From: Dactylorhiza incarnata
Lineage: Eukaryota; Streptophyta; Magnoliopsida; Asparagales; Orchidaceae
Direction: 5' to 3'
Length of the DNA stretch: 64,000 nucleotides
Assembly: GCA_033032865.1 (NCBI GenBank)
Contig: JAWHQI010000009.1
Span: forward strand, 10,310,001 to 10,374,000
Positions within the stretch are counted from its first letter, which is position 1. Each line of letters starts with the position of its first letter. The position numbers and the translations under genes were made by a program. Shown in pieces: positions 8,785-19,170 of the stretch. Below the pieces are notes generated by a model. The model searched no databases. It was not told where the DNA came from and worked only from the letters and a program-made list of their open reading frames with translations.

Positions 8785-10209
8785 CTAATGAATAAGAGAT
8801 TTAGGTATCCAAAGGGGACCATGAGGGATAGTTCCTTTGGGTACCCAAATACGACATGATGATTTTTTAGGAGACAAGGATAAATGAGCCCTTTCTATTA
8901 AATTTGATGTGTCATTTTTCTTTAAGGGTCTCCATTCATACCTTAGTTGTTTATCTTTAAAATTCATATTATGATTATGTGACATCTTTGTATGATTGTA
9001 TTTGTTTGAAAAATAATTCATTTGAGATTTATGCTTATTCAAATTATTTTTCAAAATAGATTGATGTTGATAATCATAATGAATTTTATTATATGGATTC
9101 TTTGAAAATTTATAAGAGTGATTGTCTTTCTTTAGAATTGAATGTTGAAAGAGTGAGTTACAAAATGTTTTAAATGATTGGTACTTATTTAGATGATTTT
9201 CATTTCCACTCTTTCTTATAGACCTACTCTTATAATATGAAGTTAAGCTTTTAGACTTTTGAAAATTTGATAAACTAGAAAAAAGAGATTTTTCATTATA
9301 TGAAAATTTTTTAATAAACATTTTTAATGATTCTAGTTTATCCTTTAAATTATCATTTTCTTTTATCAAATTTTCATTATGTTCTTTTGAAATTAAAAGT
9401 CTTTTTTCTAAAACCTTGAGTTCTTCTTTAAAAGAATTATAATCAAAACAAGGTTTAGCATTTTCAATTAAAGAGCATGAACAAGAATTTGAAACATCAA
9501 TATAAGATTCTACTTTAGTGTTTGCTTTTAAAGTTTTATTTTCTAAACGTAATTTGGAATTAGCATGTTTCAACTTTGAAATTTTACGTTTAGCAAATTT
9601 AAGCACACGAAATGTAGAAATAGAATTAGTTACTAAAAGAGAAGATTTAGATTTTCTTACCTTGCTATAGTTTCTGTCTTCTCTTTTGCTTGATGTTTTG
9701 CCATCAACTGAGTCTAATATTGTGACGTTGTCTTCTTCATCTTCCTCTTCCAAACAAGAGTGTCCATCATCCTTTCCGCTTGATGAGCATTCTATGGATC
9801 CATCCTTTGTGTAGCTTTCTTGAATATTTGCATAGGCTTGCATATTCTTCGGTTCTTGTGAATGTTCCGTACCTGTAGAAGGAGAATCATAAGTTCTTTC
9901 AAGAAAACTCCAAATTTCATATGCGGTAGGTAAAGTATAAATAAGTTTGAAAATATTTTTGTCTAACGCACAAAATATACTATTCATAGATTTTGCATTT
10001 AAAATAATTTCGTTTCTAGTTAGTACGCTAGATGGCTTTTTAATAGTAATATTCCAAACTTTTTCATCTAAGGCCTTAAGAAAATTTTTCATTAATATTT
10101 TCCACCCTTTAAAATTTTTGCCCATAAATAAAGGTGGTGATAATATTTTTTCATTTATATTAAAATTTTCCCCACTAGTAGAAGCGAGATCATGATCAAG
10201 AGACGCCAT
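8785..10209 (-). CDS. gag: Sirevirus-like copia gag protein of element Z
   Basis: A 474-residue open frame starting 35 bases inside the primer site. The N-terminus (about 1-115) carries the copia gag signature: F.G.NF..WK..M..FL, then the YEIWSFLE stretch. At about 115 it jumps to a low-complexity acidic segment, so the usual centre of the gag core looks deleted. A long Lys/Asn/Glu-rich coiled coil follows (about 205-310), then an Asn/His/Lys-rich tail. The last 20 residues hold the WVPKGT and WIPKS motifs seen before protease in Sireviruses. No zinc knuckle is visible. Codon use is strongly AT-rich compared with the Tat gag beside it. It may be a non-autonomous gag. Confidence 0.7.
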   Translation of the reverse strand: MASLDHDLASTSGENFNINEKILSPPLFMGKNFKGWKILMKNFLKALDEKVWNITIKKPSSVLTRNEIILNAKSMNSIFCALDKNIFKLIYTLPTAYEIWSFLERTYDSPSTGTEHSQEPKNMQAYANIQESYTKDGSIECSSSGKDDGHSCLEEEDEEDNVTILDSVDGKTSSKREDRNYSKVRKSKSSLLVTNSISTFRVLKFAKRKISKLKHANSKLRLENKTLKANTKVESYIDVSNSCSCSLIENAKPCFDYNSFKEELKVLEKRLLISKEHNENLIKENDNLKDKLESLKMFIKKFSYNEKSLFSSLSNFQKSKSLTSYYKSRSIRKSGNENHLNKYQSFKTFCNSLFQHSILKKDNHSYKFSKNPYNKIHYDYQHQSILKNNLNKHKSQMNYFSNKYNHTKMSHNHNMNFKDKQLRYEWRPLKKNDTSNLIERAHLSLSPKKSSCRIWVPKGTIPHGPLWIPKSLIH

Positions 10210-10244
10210 TATTCCCGGTTGTTAAGCCGATTTGGAATAACCTC

Positions 10245-10256
10245 GCTCTGATACCA
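10245..10256 (-). other. Primer-binding site of copia Z
   Basis: On the minus strand it reads TGGTATCAGAGC, the standard initiator-Met tRNA site of plant copia elements. It sits two bases from the LTR edge at 10259. Confidence 0.9.
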
Positions 10257-10258
10257 AT

Positions 10259-11599
10259 TGTTGGATCTTACGGCGCCCTTAGAGGGGGGGTGAATAAGGG
10301 AATAAAATTCTTTCTATAATTTTCAAGATAATTATTAAATTGTTTTATAATGAAGGAGATTGACATAAACAATTTAGATTTAGAATTGAAAACTTAGAAC
10401 ACAATATAATAGAGATTACGTCAAATGATAGAAATCAAGTAAACACAAAAGAGACATGATTATATTATATGAAAAAGTGTTTACATAAATTTGATTTATA
10501 TATCGCTAGAAATCGGAGGCGTACAAATGTAAATTTCTTTTTGTTTACCAATCCTTCTCCCAAGGATCGGAAGGCTATCACTTGTCTCTCCCTAGACCAA
10601 GCCCAAGCCTATCCTCTAGATCTTCCCAAGATCTAGACGTAGCACACAAGGCCACGATTTCCCACCAAGCCACGCAAGGACTTGGACGCTCCGCACAAGG
10701 AAGCGATTTTCCCCTAAGCCACGCAAGGACTTAGACGCTCCGCACAAGGAAGCGATTTTCCCTACCAATACAAAGTAAAATGTATATAAATGAAAATACA
10801 AGATAAAATAAGAACTCCCTAGAAATTCAGATCTCTGAAAGGAAGGTTGAAGCCTCGAGATGATCCTTGATGTAGAAGCGCGACCGATCTCGTCTTCAAT
10901 TTCAAACCTTCTCAGCATAAATGGGAGTTCATGAGTTTCTGGAGCTCTCTGGATGGAATGCACTCAGGAAGGGACTTAGAATCTTCAGAGCTTCGAATGC
11001 AATAACAAAAGGAGCCAATTTATAGAATTTTGCTGTCGCCTGGGCGACATCAGCTGTCGGAAATTTCCGACAGCGCAAAACTGCTGGTCGTGGTGCTGTC
11101 GTGGGCAGTTGTTGTAACCTCCGAGCTGTCGCCTGGGCGACATGATGTCGGATTTCCGACAGCTCAAAACTGCCTTTCGTCATGCTGCCGTGGGGGAAGT
11201 AGTTGTAACTTCTCAGCTGTCGCCTGGGCGACATCCGCTGTCGCCTGGGCGACATTAGCTGTCGCATGGGCGTCATCCACTGTCGCCTGGACGACAGCTC
11301 CTCTTCATTTTTGCCGTCCGAAACTACTCCAGACTGTAGATTGAGTCATTCTCATCTCCGAAATGGGGTGGTACGTTCTGTAACTCTTCCTGGATTGAAA
11401 GTTATGGCCATTTTAAGATCATCACACAAAACTCATCCAACCTGAGACTTGTCATTCTCGGATCATGCCCATGAACGAGGACTTGTCTCCTCATTGAACC
11501 TGTACAACCTGGCCACTATAAACACACAAAAGACTAGATCAAATACAACACGGTATTTGTTATTCTCAAACAAAGAGATGCGGAAAGCTAGCTCCAACA
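10259..11599 (-). repeat. 5' LTR of copia Z
   Basis: The edges are TGTTGGAT... and ...GCTCCAACA, giving TG/CA ends with a TGTTGGA/TCCAACA inverted repeat. Length is 1341 bases. A block near 10670-10760 repeats the words 'cacgcaaggacttGgacgctccgcacaagg' type units twice (CCAAGCCACGCAAGGACTT unit and its copy). The second LTR is not in the window. Confidence 0.8.
11017..11300 (-). promoter_or_regulatory. U3 promoter of copia Z: TATA box and TGTCGCC/GGCGACA array
   Basis: The TATA box (TATAAATT on the minus strand, 11017-11024) is followed upstream by an array to 11300. The unit TGTCGCCTGGGCGACA is a dyad with 7-base arms and occurs four or five times, some copies with one change. A second palindrome built on TGTCGG...CCGACA occurs twice, near 11053-11074 and 11145-11161. 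Confidence 0.65.
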
Positions 11600-13460
11600 A
11601 ATTTCTGCCTTCACTGGATTTTTTTTGGTGTTCGGATAGTGCACTCTTCCCAAGGAAAGTTTGTATCTTGCTTAGCCAGGTAGAAGGATGCTTAAGACCA
11701 CTGTCTATCTTCTGGAATTCTTTGCATCCATAGATGCCACAATGATCATATGAATTAGTGGGCATGATCACTTTTCTAAAGATTGTCTTTCCTTAGGTAG
11801 ATTTACCATTGTTTTCACCTTGAGAGTAGCCCAAACTTTGCTTATTTGTTTGTGAAAAGCCATCAATCAAGGGAAGAACAGTTTGTGGCTTGGAATAACT
11901 AGCCACAATTTTCTTTTCCTCTAAGTGCGTATCCTCCAGCTCTTTGATTCAAAAATTCTTATACTTGATGACTTCAGTTAAAGTGTCGATGCTCATTATA
12001 GAAATTGATAGTTTGGTTTTCTCTTGAGCTAGTTCAGTTACTTTCTCAAGCGATTCATCTCTCTTGTCACTCAGGGAGATGATCTCAGTAGCTTGAGCCT
12101 TGCAGAGAGCTTTTGCTTTCTTAAGGGCTTCAAGTAGGGTACCATATTTCTCCATATCATCAGTGCCATCTTCTCTTACTGTTGAAGAGGAGATGGCATC
12201 TGAATCTGTGTCAGATATGGTTGGAGAAGCTTTAGTGATTACCTGGTTGTGATGGGATTCATCACAATATCCATTATCTAAAAATGCCATTGCTGCTATG
12301 TGGCTGTCAGATTCTGATGATGATGACTCAGTGTCACTATCACTGAGGGTTCTGACATTCTTAGCTACAAAGCTCTTCTCCATCTTCCTGCTCTTTGAGT
12401 GCTTCCATTCTTCACTCTTTTCCTTTCTCTTGAGTGGACACTCAGCTATGATGTGCCCAGGCTTCTTGTAGCTGTAACAAATAATATTAGAGGAAATATG
12501 TTTGTTATGCTTAGAGTCATACCTTTCTAATTTGTGTCTGTTTCTAGATTTATCTTCTCTTCTTGAGCTAAAAGGAGAAGCTTCATGTTTTCTGTTCCCT
12601 TTTATTCTATTTCTTAGCAGCTTTTTGAACTGCCCTGTGAACAGGGAGAGTTCTTCATCAGAAAGATCAGAGCTTGAGTTGTTGATGATCTTATCTTCTG
12701 AGATGCAAGCAGGTTCCACAGTTTTGTGCTTTCTTGATGTTTTAGCTTTAAAAGACACTGTTCCGTCTCTGCTGGAGACCTTACAGTTCTCCTCTTCAGA
12801 TCTTCTGGTGTTCATCTACAGCTCATATGATAAGAGTTTGCCATACAGCAGTTGAGGCTCCATGTTTCCTAGATTTTAAACTTCTCTGATGGCACAGATC
12901 TTCATATCCCATTCTTTGTTTAGGGATCTCAGGAACTTATAATTTAGCTCATAATTTATGAACTCCCCTTCATAAGTTCTGAGCCCATTAACAATTCTGA
13001 AGAATTTTTCATTGCATATAGCTATGCTATCTTTCTTGTCTTTCCTGAAAGATTCATATTCCTGATTCAGAAGGGATTTTTTGTCATCCCTTACTTCTTC
13101 TATTCCTTCCATGTATACAACTAATGACAACCACATTTCCTTTGCTGTTATGCATTGAATTAGGTTCTGAAATGTGGAGTCATCAATTGCATTGACAATG
13201 ATGTTCTTAGCCCTTTGGTCCATGGTAACCAAGGATACTTCATCCTTGGTGAACTGAGACAAAGTCTTAGGAACAGGGACAGCTGTTGGGTCCATAGGGA
13301 TTGCCATGGGAACATAAGGTCCCTCTTCTACAACCATATGCATTCTAGGATCAGAAGCTTCCATGTACATTTTGATCCTTTGCTTCCAGATGACAAAATT
13401 CTCTTTGGTACAGATTGGTAGCTTCATTGAACTCATCTCCTTCTGATGTTCACCAGCCAT
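11600..13460 (-). pseudogene. gag: Gag of Sirevirus-like copia element C, with in-frame stops
   Basis: One frame runs from the ATG at 13460 down to the Z insertion at 11600, interrupted by stops at 12876-12878 (TAA), 12816-12818 (TAG), 11949-11951 and once more near 11800. The first 195 residues are a copia gag core (F.IWK.RIKMYM, then EMWLSL). The second block (12815-11949) has a damaged zinc knuckle, CYSYKKPGHIIAEC, in which the second Cys is Tyr. A Ser/Asp-rich stretch and a coiled coil follow. The last part (below 11775) has CGIYGC, the remains of a second Cys/His motif. Gag of the related element G has the same layout. The copy is dead. Confidence 0.8.
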
Positions 13461-13528
13461 AGATTGCTAATAACCCAAAATATTTTAGAGTTCTTGTTCT
13501 AAGATGTTAGGCCTTTGAACTCAACCCC

Positions 13529-13539
13529 CTCTGATACCA
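13529..13539 (-). other. Primer-binding site of copia C
   Basis: The minus-strand bases read TGGTATCAGAG, an initiator-Met site with the next base changed from C to G. It is two bases from the LTR edge at 13542. Confidence 0.8.
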
Positions 13540-13541
13540 AT

Positions 13542-13687
13542 TGAAAGATATGGGTTTGGTAAATCTACACCTAGAGGGGGGTGATTATGTGTTTTCAAGG
13601 TTATTTTGACTTTTAAATTATTCAACAATGCACACAAGCAAACCAGAAAAACACACAGAGATTTATAGCGGTTTCCTTCAAGACAAT
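13542..13687 (-). repeat. 5' LTR of copia C, inner part
   Basis: Starts TGAAAGATATGGG at the primer site and carries the CTAGAGGGGGGTG block that G has at the same place. It is cut at 13687 by solo LTR B and continues at 48508. The 5-base duplication ACAAT occurs at 13683-13687 and 48503-48507. Confidence 0.8.
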
Positions 13688-14001
13688 TGATGAGTACTTT
13701 TGTACTCATCCTTTAATATAATTTTAATGATATTTTAATATGAATTTATGTAAATTGCATGAATAATCTCATAAAATTCATTTCATATTATTTCTATAAA
13801 GTAACTTATGCTTTTTCTGTGTTTTTCAAGTTTTCTGGGCACTTTGAGCAAAAATGTCAAGTACACGCCCAAGTTCACGCCCGTGACCAAGGGCGTGACA
13901 ACCTAGATGTGTTCCAGACCCGATTCCACCACTCCTGACTCATTCCATAAAGATTCGCCAAGTACACGCCACAGGTCATGGGTGTGACCAAGGGAGTGAC
14001 C
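13688..14001 (+). repeat. Solo LTR B (Athila-like), left part
   Basis: Begins TGATGAGTAC, followed by a perfect hairpin (GATGAGTAC, TTTT loop, GTACTCATC). From 13860 it enters an array of CACGCCC/GTGACC words. It is interrupted by element A, with duplication TGACC at 13997-14001 and 47093-47097. The second half is at 47098-48502. There is no coding interior and the outer flanks carry ACAAT, so this is a solo LTR of about 1.72 kb. Confidence 0.85.
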
Positions 14002-15677
14002 TGATGCGCGAATCTAGCACACCATTATAGGCAGGAGAGAGACTGCAACACGAAACGGCAGTGTATCGATCATTCAAGTAATAAAAAATGGGAGTGATCT
14101 CCAAGTATCGATCTCGAAGGAACACAGCAAGGTGGAGTTATCTATGGCGGAATGACTTGAGATTGAAGTCCTTTAGGTCAGAAGGATTGCGGAAAAAGGG
14201 GTGATTTGGATTGTGGAAAATAAAATAAAAGAACTAAACTACTCCTATGTAGGCCGCTCTGTGCTGCATCACCGAGCGGATGGAAACTATACAGGCCACT
14301 ATGCACTACATCGCTAGGTGGATGGACGAGAAGGAAAGCAGATGAGGTGAGTGTAATTACGGAATGGTTTGAGGGCCGTTAGCACCTCTTGGATAGACGG
14401 ATGGATTACACGGGCCGTTAGCACCGCTTCGCTGCGCAGATGGAAGAATAGGCTTGCGGATGGAATGGTTCACACCAACGGAATGAGGGTCTCAAGCACC
14501 TCGTCACAAAGTTCAACCAAGATCACAGGCGTATCATTCTATAATGATTCCACACACCAACCATAAACACAAAGAACTTTCATAAAAGCATAATGAAAGC
14601 TAATAACAATTAAAATAGGTTTAAGCAAGGTTCATCATCAAGGTATAAGTGATTTCTTACCATACAACCATAAAAGAGGAGAATAAGGGTAGAGATACAA
14701 ACAAGGATCTAGACTATACTGTAGAAATGGGGGGATGCACTGGGTTGTCAATCCATGTGCTACAATCCATTCATCGGTTACGTCAAAGATTTCTGAAGCT
14801 CTCACCACCTCTAGCCTGTCTTCTCGAGTGTCTACGTTGACTACATCAATCCCCTTGTTCTTCCTTGCAATCCGGCTGATATGGAGCGGAGATCATCTTA
14901 TTGTGAGCTTAGGATGATGTGGAAACACTATGGAGTGATACCCTCCCTTGGAAGAAGAAAAACAACAGAACTGGAGCTCTTGGGCACGAGAAAGACGATC
15001 GATCCGGTCTAGGGCGAAGTCTGCAGCTTTTATTGAAAAATAGTCAGAAATTGGTCACACACGGTCGAACGCACGACTGTGCGTGAACCGTACGATATTA
15101 AACTCAAGAGGAGACCAGGAAGATGAAGAAGACGCGCTCGTGCGTTTTACTCACGCACGCTCAAAGCCGACCGTGCGTAAAAACGCACGTGCAAATCCAG
15201 ATGGCTTAAAAAACAGGCTATCAACAGGAGATCGTGTGTTTCCTTCACGCACGGACAAACTGCCCGTGCGTGAACAAATCACACGATCAGGGGCAGAACA
15301 CCATATTGGCCAGCCGATCATCGCGCACGGTCGCAGTCGACCGTGCGTGAAAAAAATGCACGACCGTGCGATTCATGCAGACATGAATTCTGAGCAATAT
15401 GGATGATCTGCCACCTGCACAGCAAATAACACAACCATCACACAGCTTGGAATACCCTTCTAGTACAAGCATAATAACATAAAAAAATGGGGTGCACAAT
15501 GTGCTTACCCCCAACAATAAAGCGCGCGATTGCACACCACAATGGGCCAAAACATTGCACTAATAGTGAAAGCGTGTACGAGTAGAATATAAGCAATTCA
15601 GGACTGAAAGTGTAGCGCAAATGCAAGAAAACAAGCCCAGATGAGTCCGAAAATAACTATATAAATGAGACTCATCA
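14002..15677 (-). repeat. Left LTR (3' LTR) of Athila-like element A
   Basis: Runs from TGATGCGCG to ...GACTCATCA, 1676 bases. It matches 16822-17073 plus 45767-47092 except for the first 100 bases. The transcribed part (14250-14450) holds four imperfect units of the form GGCCG.TA.GCAC.GCTTCG..GCGGATGG. Its inner edge is followed by TACCCCCAAACTT (15678-15690), the complement of a polypurine tract, so the element reads leftward and this is its 3' LTR. Confidence 0.85.
15025..15372 (-). promoter_or_regulatory. U3 array and decayed TATA of the left LTR of A
   Basis: CGCACGGTC and GACCGTGCG occur about ten times, often as facing pairs such as CGCACGGTCG...CGACCGTGCG (15325-15348). Downstream, the TATA equivalent reads CAATAAAAG near 15030, a change from CTATAAAAG in the other LTR (46438-46446). 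Open frames inside this array are artefacts. Confidence 0.6.
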
Positions 15678-16821
15678 TACCCCCAAACTTAACCATTTGC
15701 TCGTCCCGAGCAAATCATCCCTTTTGCGGACGTGAAAAAAAGACTAGCTGCCTTAGAAATTGCAAGGGCGGAGTACCATGCGAAGTCTCAAGCTCACGCT
15801 CATGAAAATTCAGTAGAAGAAATATCTAATTATGCATCATAGTCTATATTTTTCTAAGAGCGTATCTATATATTAATATTAATCAAAATCTAAATCACGG
15901 TGAATCATTCGGTCACGTGTAAGAAGAAAGTAGACTAATCGCTGAGGCGAACATTGCTCACGATCGGTGCTCGGAACAACCTCCATTGAAATCCATCAAT
16001 GTCGGTGACCATAAGCTCACCATGTCGCACTCCCTCCACGACACTAGTTCGGTTCATTGCGTGAGTCAATAGGACTTCAGGTTAGAGATACGGCTTGGGT
16101 TTCGGTAGGGCATACAATGATAAACTTGAAGGCTTACGCACTAAACCCAATTGAGTTAATGCAATAAAACTAACCAAGCTACCACAATACGCACGGGTGC
16201 ACCACATCCCAAGACTTGAACTTGAAAACATGGGTGTGTGCGCCGCCTACTCCCAATATACATCTCATAAAGATTTTCAATTAGGTTCTTTTCTTTTCTT
16301 TTTTTTTTTCTTTTCTTTTTCACTTCTTTTCATTTTTTAATTTTCTTTTTAAAAAAAAAAAAATATTTCCAGCATATATTCAAAAGAAGCACATCTACAT
16401 TTCCAAATTAACATTACCACATCAACACCCCCAAAATAAAAAAATGTAAAAATAGCTAAAGATCGACTTTGGGCATGCAGCTAGGATTGACTTTTTGGCT
16501 TTGGTTAGAAAGCGGTGGAGCTGAATCAAAGGACGGGGTAGGCACAAAGGGGCTAGCGAGGATCAGACATTAGGAACGGTACAAAAGCTCAACCTGGCCA
16601 AAATGATGGCCTACATCGCGCTCACGCATTGAACTTGTACCTATGCTTCAAGAGTCGCTTGGGGCAAGTTCTTAGCCACTGAAAAAGATAATCCTTCCTC
16701 CCGACTCGAGCAATACGTGCCTAGCAACCGTCTACACACATTCCTATGCTATCGTCGGATTCACACCAGATTCACCAATTTTGAGTAGAATAAACAATAT
16801 TTACGCAAATAGAAGGAACAC
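15678..16821 (-). other. Remaining interior of element A: 3' noncoding region only
   Basis: About 1.1 kb without an ORF. It starts with the polypurine complement and a GCTCGTCCCGAGCAAA palindrome (15700-15715). Blocks at 15980-16075 and 16640-16735 resemble the matching region of element NA (25250-25345 and 25895-25985). Poly-T/poly-A runs fill 16285-16365. Gag, pol, primer site and the first 100 bases of the right LTR are missing, so a single large deletion ending at 16821 explains the structure. Confidence 0.7.
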
Positions 16822-17073
16822 AAGTATCGATCTCGAAGGAACACAGTAAGGTGGAGTTATCTATGGAGGAAGGACTTGAGATTGAAGTCCTTTAGGTCAG
16901 ATGGATTGCGGAAAAATGGGTGATTTGAATTATGGAAAATAAAAGAAAAGAAATAAACTACTCCTATGCAGGCCGCTATGCACTGCTTCGCCGAGCGGAT
17001 GGAACCTATGCAGGCCGCTATGCACTGCTTCGCTAGGTAGATGGACGAGAAGGCAAGCCGATGTGGTGAGTGT
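16822..17073 (-). repeat. Right LTR (5' LTR) of element A, first part
   Basis: From AAGTATCGATCTCGAAGG it follows 14103-14355 closely. It is cut by Copia-1 at 17073. The last five bases, AGTGT (17069-17073), are repeated at 45762-45766, where the LTR resumes. Confidence 0.9.
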
Positions 17074-18170
17074 TGTTTAATTTTTTGAAGTGGAAGTGGG
17101 AAGTCGGGCGGTCTGCGGTTTGTTAACTGCAGAGACCGCGCAGTCTGCGCGATCTATTTTGGCGATCTATTATGATCGGTCAGGATGCTCAAGTAATTCT
17201 GGTCTCCTTATTATTGCGCTGGGCGATCTGAGGAAAGATGATTGTGGAGTCTGCTCTGTCTGCGGGTTTGCTTCTAGCCGGGTTTGCCTTAGACAATTGT
17301 TGTCTATGTGCTGGTGAAACCGGGCGATCTGCTGCGAGACCGCGTGCGGGTTGATGAGCGGTTATTGCATCCCTCTTTCGGCGATGATGACATCCGTCCT
17401 CTTGCCTATAAATAGGGGTGTAGGGCCCGTATTTCTAACCCAGAACTGTAAGAACTAGAGCTTGGATTGTTTGTGCCGGTCTCAATTTGAGGGGTCATGT
17501 GGTCTTGGAAGCAGTTTGACCTTTTGTTGTGTTCGCAGGTCTGCGGCCAGAAGTGAGCGGTTTGTTTCCTTGGTGACCTTCCAGCGGCTTGAATAATCAG
17601 TTCGTCAGCGGTCTCCGTCTGCGACCTGGATTGTTTTAGTTCTTGTGTTGTTCGTAGCAAGCTTGGCGATCAGGCAACCTCAACGGTCAGGTGATCTCGA
17701 GTTGCGGGTAGGCGACAACTAGAGCAGTTTCTTCTGGTTCTGTTCGCGAGTAGCTTCAGTGATCAAGCGACCTCTTGGTCTGGCGGTCTGAAGTGCGAAC
17801 AACTTCTATTTTCAGCAGTGGAATAATGCAGCAGTCTGTGCGGTCTAAGTTTGCGGTCTGGCAGCTCGTAGGTCATCTCGCCTGCTTCTGTTCGCGCGGC
17901 CTCAGGAGTTTGTCGTGCGGTTTGGTGGTGCAGCGGTCTCTAGCAGCTTCTATTTGGCTTGTTGATATTTTTTGTTTTATGCTTCTCTCCTTCGTGATTC
18001 TTATGAATCATGTCTCGCCATGTATACCTCGCATTGTAAAGAAGAAACTGTAGTCAATTTTCAAGGGCATTATCCTGTCTTCCCATTGTCATTCTGTTGC
18101 TACACTTGTGAAAAGTTGCGAAGCATTCCGCTTAATTTGCTTCACCTCCAACCCTCTCGAAATTTTAACA
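17074..18170 (+). repeat. 5' LTR of Copia-1
   Basis: Edges are TGTTTAATTTTTTGAAG and ...AAATTTTAACA, 1097 bases. The partner is at 44653-45761. A TATA box (17407-17414, TATAAATA) lies within a 900-base field of GCGGTCT, GCGATC and AGACCGC words spread on both sides of it. Target duplication AGTGT flanks the whole element. Confidence 0.95.
17095..17414 (+). promoter_or_regulatory. U3 promoter of Copia-1: GCGGTCT/GCGATC array and TATA box
   Basis: Upstream of TATAAATA (17407-17414) the words GCGGTCTG, AGACCGCG, GCGATCT and GCGATC recur. The copy in the 3' LTR (44675-44993) has the same layout, with several words altered (for example ACCATGCGGTCT), so it has drifted since insertion. Confidence 0.65.
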
Positions 18171-18182
18171 TGGCATCAAAGC
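18171..18182 (+). other. Decayed primer-binding site of Copia-1
   Basis: Reads TGGCATCAAAGC directly after the LTR. It differs at two positions from the initiator-Met site TGGTATCAGAGC; both changes are transitions. Confidence 0.8.
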
Positions 18183-18230
18183 CAGGTGCGGAGGTTGCTG
18201 AGCAGTAGTCGCTGTTACTTCCTCGGGTTC

Positions 18231-19170
18231 CTCAAGGTGGTTAGCAATCAGAGTGATAGCAATTTATGGAGGTTATGCGAGAGGTCTTGGAGTTGAACTC
18301 CTGACACAGATTTACTTTAAGAAGTGGAAGTCTTGAATGGAGAGTTATCTTCTTTGCGAGGATCTTTGGGAGGTGTTTGGAGGAGAAGCAAGACAACATG
18401 TTGTTCCTGCTGAGGGGAATGTTGAGCTCGTGAAGGTTTAGAAGAGAACAAATTCTAAGGCAGAGTTCACTCTCAAGAGAGCTATGATTTCGGAGTTGTT
18501 CGACCACATCATTGGATGTAGGTCTGCTGCTGAGATTTGGACATCCTTGGATGGCTTGTTCAACAAGAAGAATGTAGCAAGGCTACAGTTCTTGGAAAAT
18601 GAGTTGGCGAAAGCAACTCAAGGAGATTTGTCTATCTCTTCGTTCTTCTTCAAGATGAAGAACCTATGTGCTGAAATTCCAGCATTGGACCCGGATGAGC
18701 CTATCTCAGAAGCAAAGATGAAGAGGCACATAATCCACAGCTTGCGGAGGGAATATGTTGCCTTCGTTACTTCTGTCCAAAGCTAGGCCAATTAGCCATC
18801 ATTGCTTAAGCTGGTGAACTTGCTTGCTTCGCAGGAGAGCTTAGCAAAGCAAATGGCTGGAATGACTGTCTCTGGAGGAGATAGTGAGGTTCTCTTTTCT
18901 GGGAAGAAGAAGAGATGGGACATGAAGAAGAAATCGCTTGATAGTGATGGACCTTCAACTTCATATCAGTAAGAGAGGAGCAAGGCTCCTAAGCGTGATG
19001 GGAAGAAGAAAGAAGGGCCAAGATGCTTCAGGTTCAATCAGCCTGGTCACTTCAAAAGAGACTGCAGCGTTAATCTTCAGCCAGGTTATGCTGCAGGAAA
19101 GGGAGAGATGAATTCAAATACTGATTGTAGTTGTAAAGATGGATCCTTCATGACGGGAATGTTTGTTTAG
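18231..19170 (+). pseudogene. gag: Copia-1 gag, decayed
   Basis: Several stops break the frame. The clearest segment (18484-18786) has the gag core text EIWTSLDGLFNKKN and SLRREYVAFV. A further piece ends in a zinc knuckle CFRFNQPGHFKRDC (19024-19065), with the second Cys replaced by Phe. This gag packages RNA in live relatives; here it cannot be made whole. Confidence 0.8.

Larger units (their letters stand above)
8561..11599 (-). mobile_element. Copia element Z, 5' part only (5' LTR, primer site, gag)
   Basis: Minus-strand Ty1/copia element. Its 5' LTR (10259-11599) ends at an initiator-Met primer site, followed by one gag ORF. Pol is missing from the window because the Tat element lies where it should begin. 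About 220 bases (8561-8784) between the gag stop and the Tat LTR are AT-rich with no ORF. Z interrupts the gag of element C at 11599/11600. Confidence 0.75.

Noticed and set aside
11030..11344. 104-codon plus-strand frame over the Z array
   Set aside because: It lies on the strand opposite to the element's transcript and consists of repeats of the TGTCGCC word.
15083..15406. Open frame of 107 codons repeated at 46553-46843
   Set aside because: Both lie in the CpG array of the two LTRs of element A. The frame is shared because the LTRs are copies, and the array lacks stops because of its composition.
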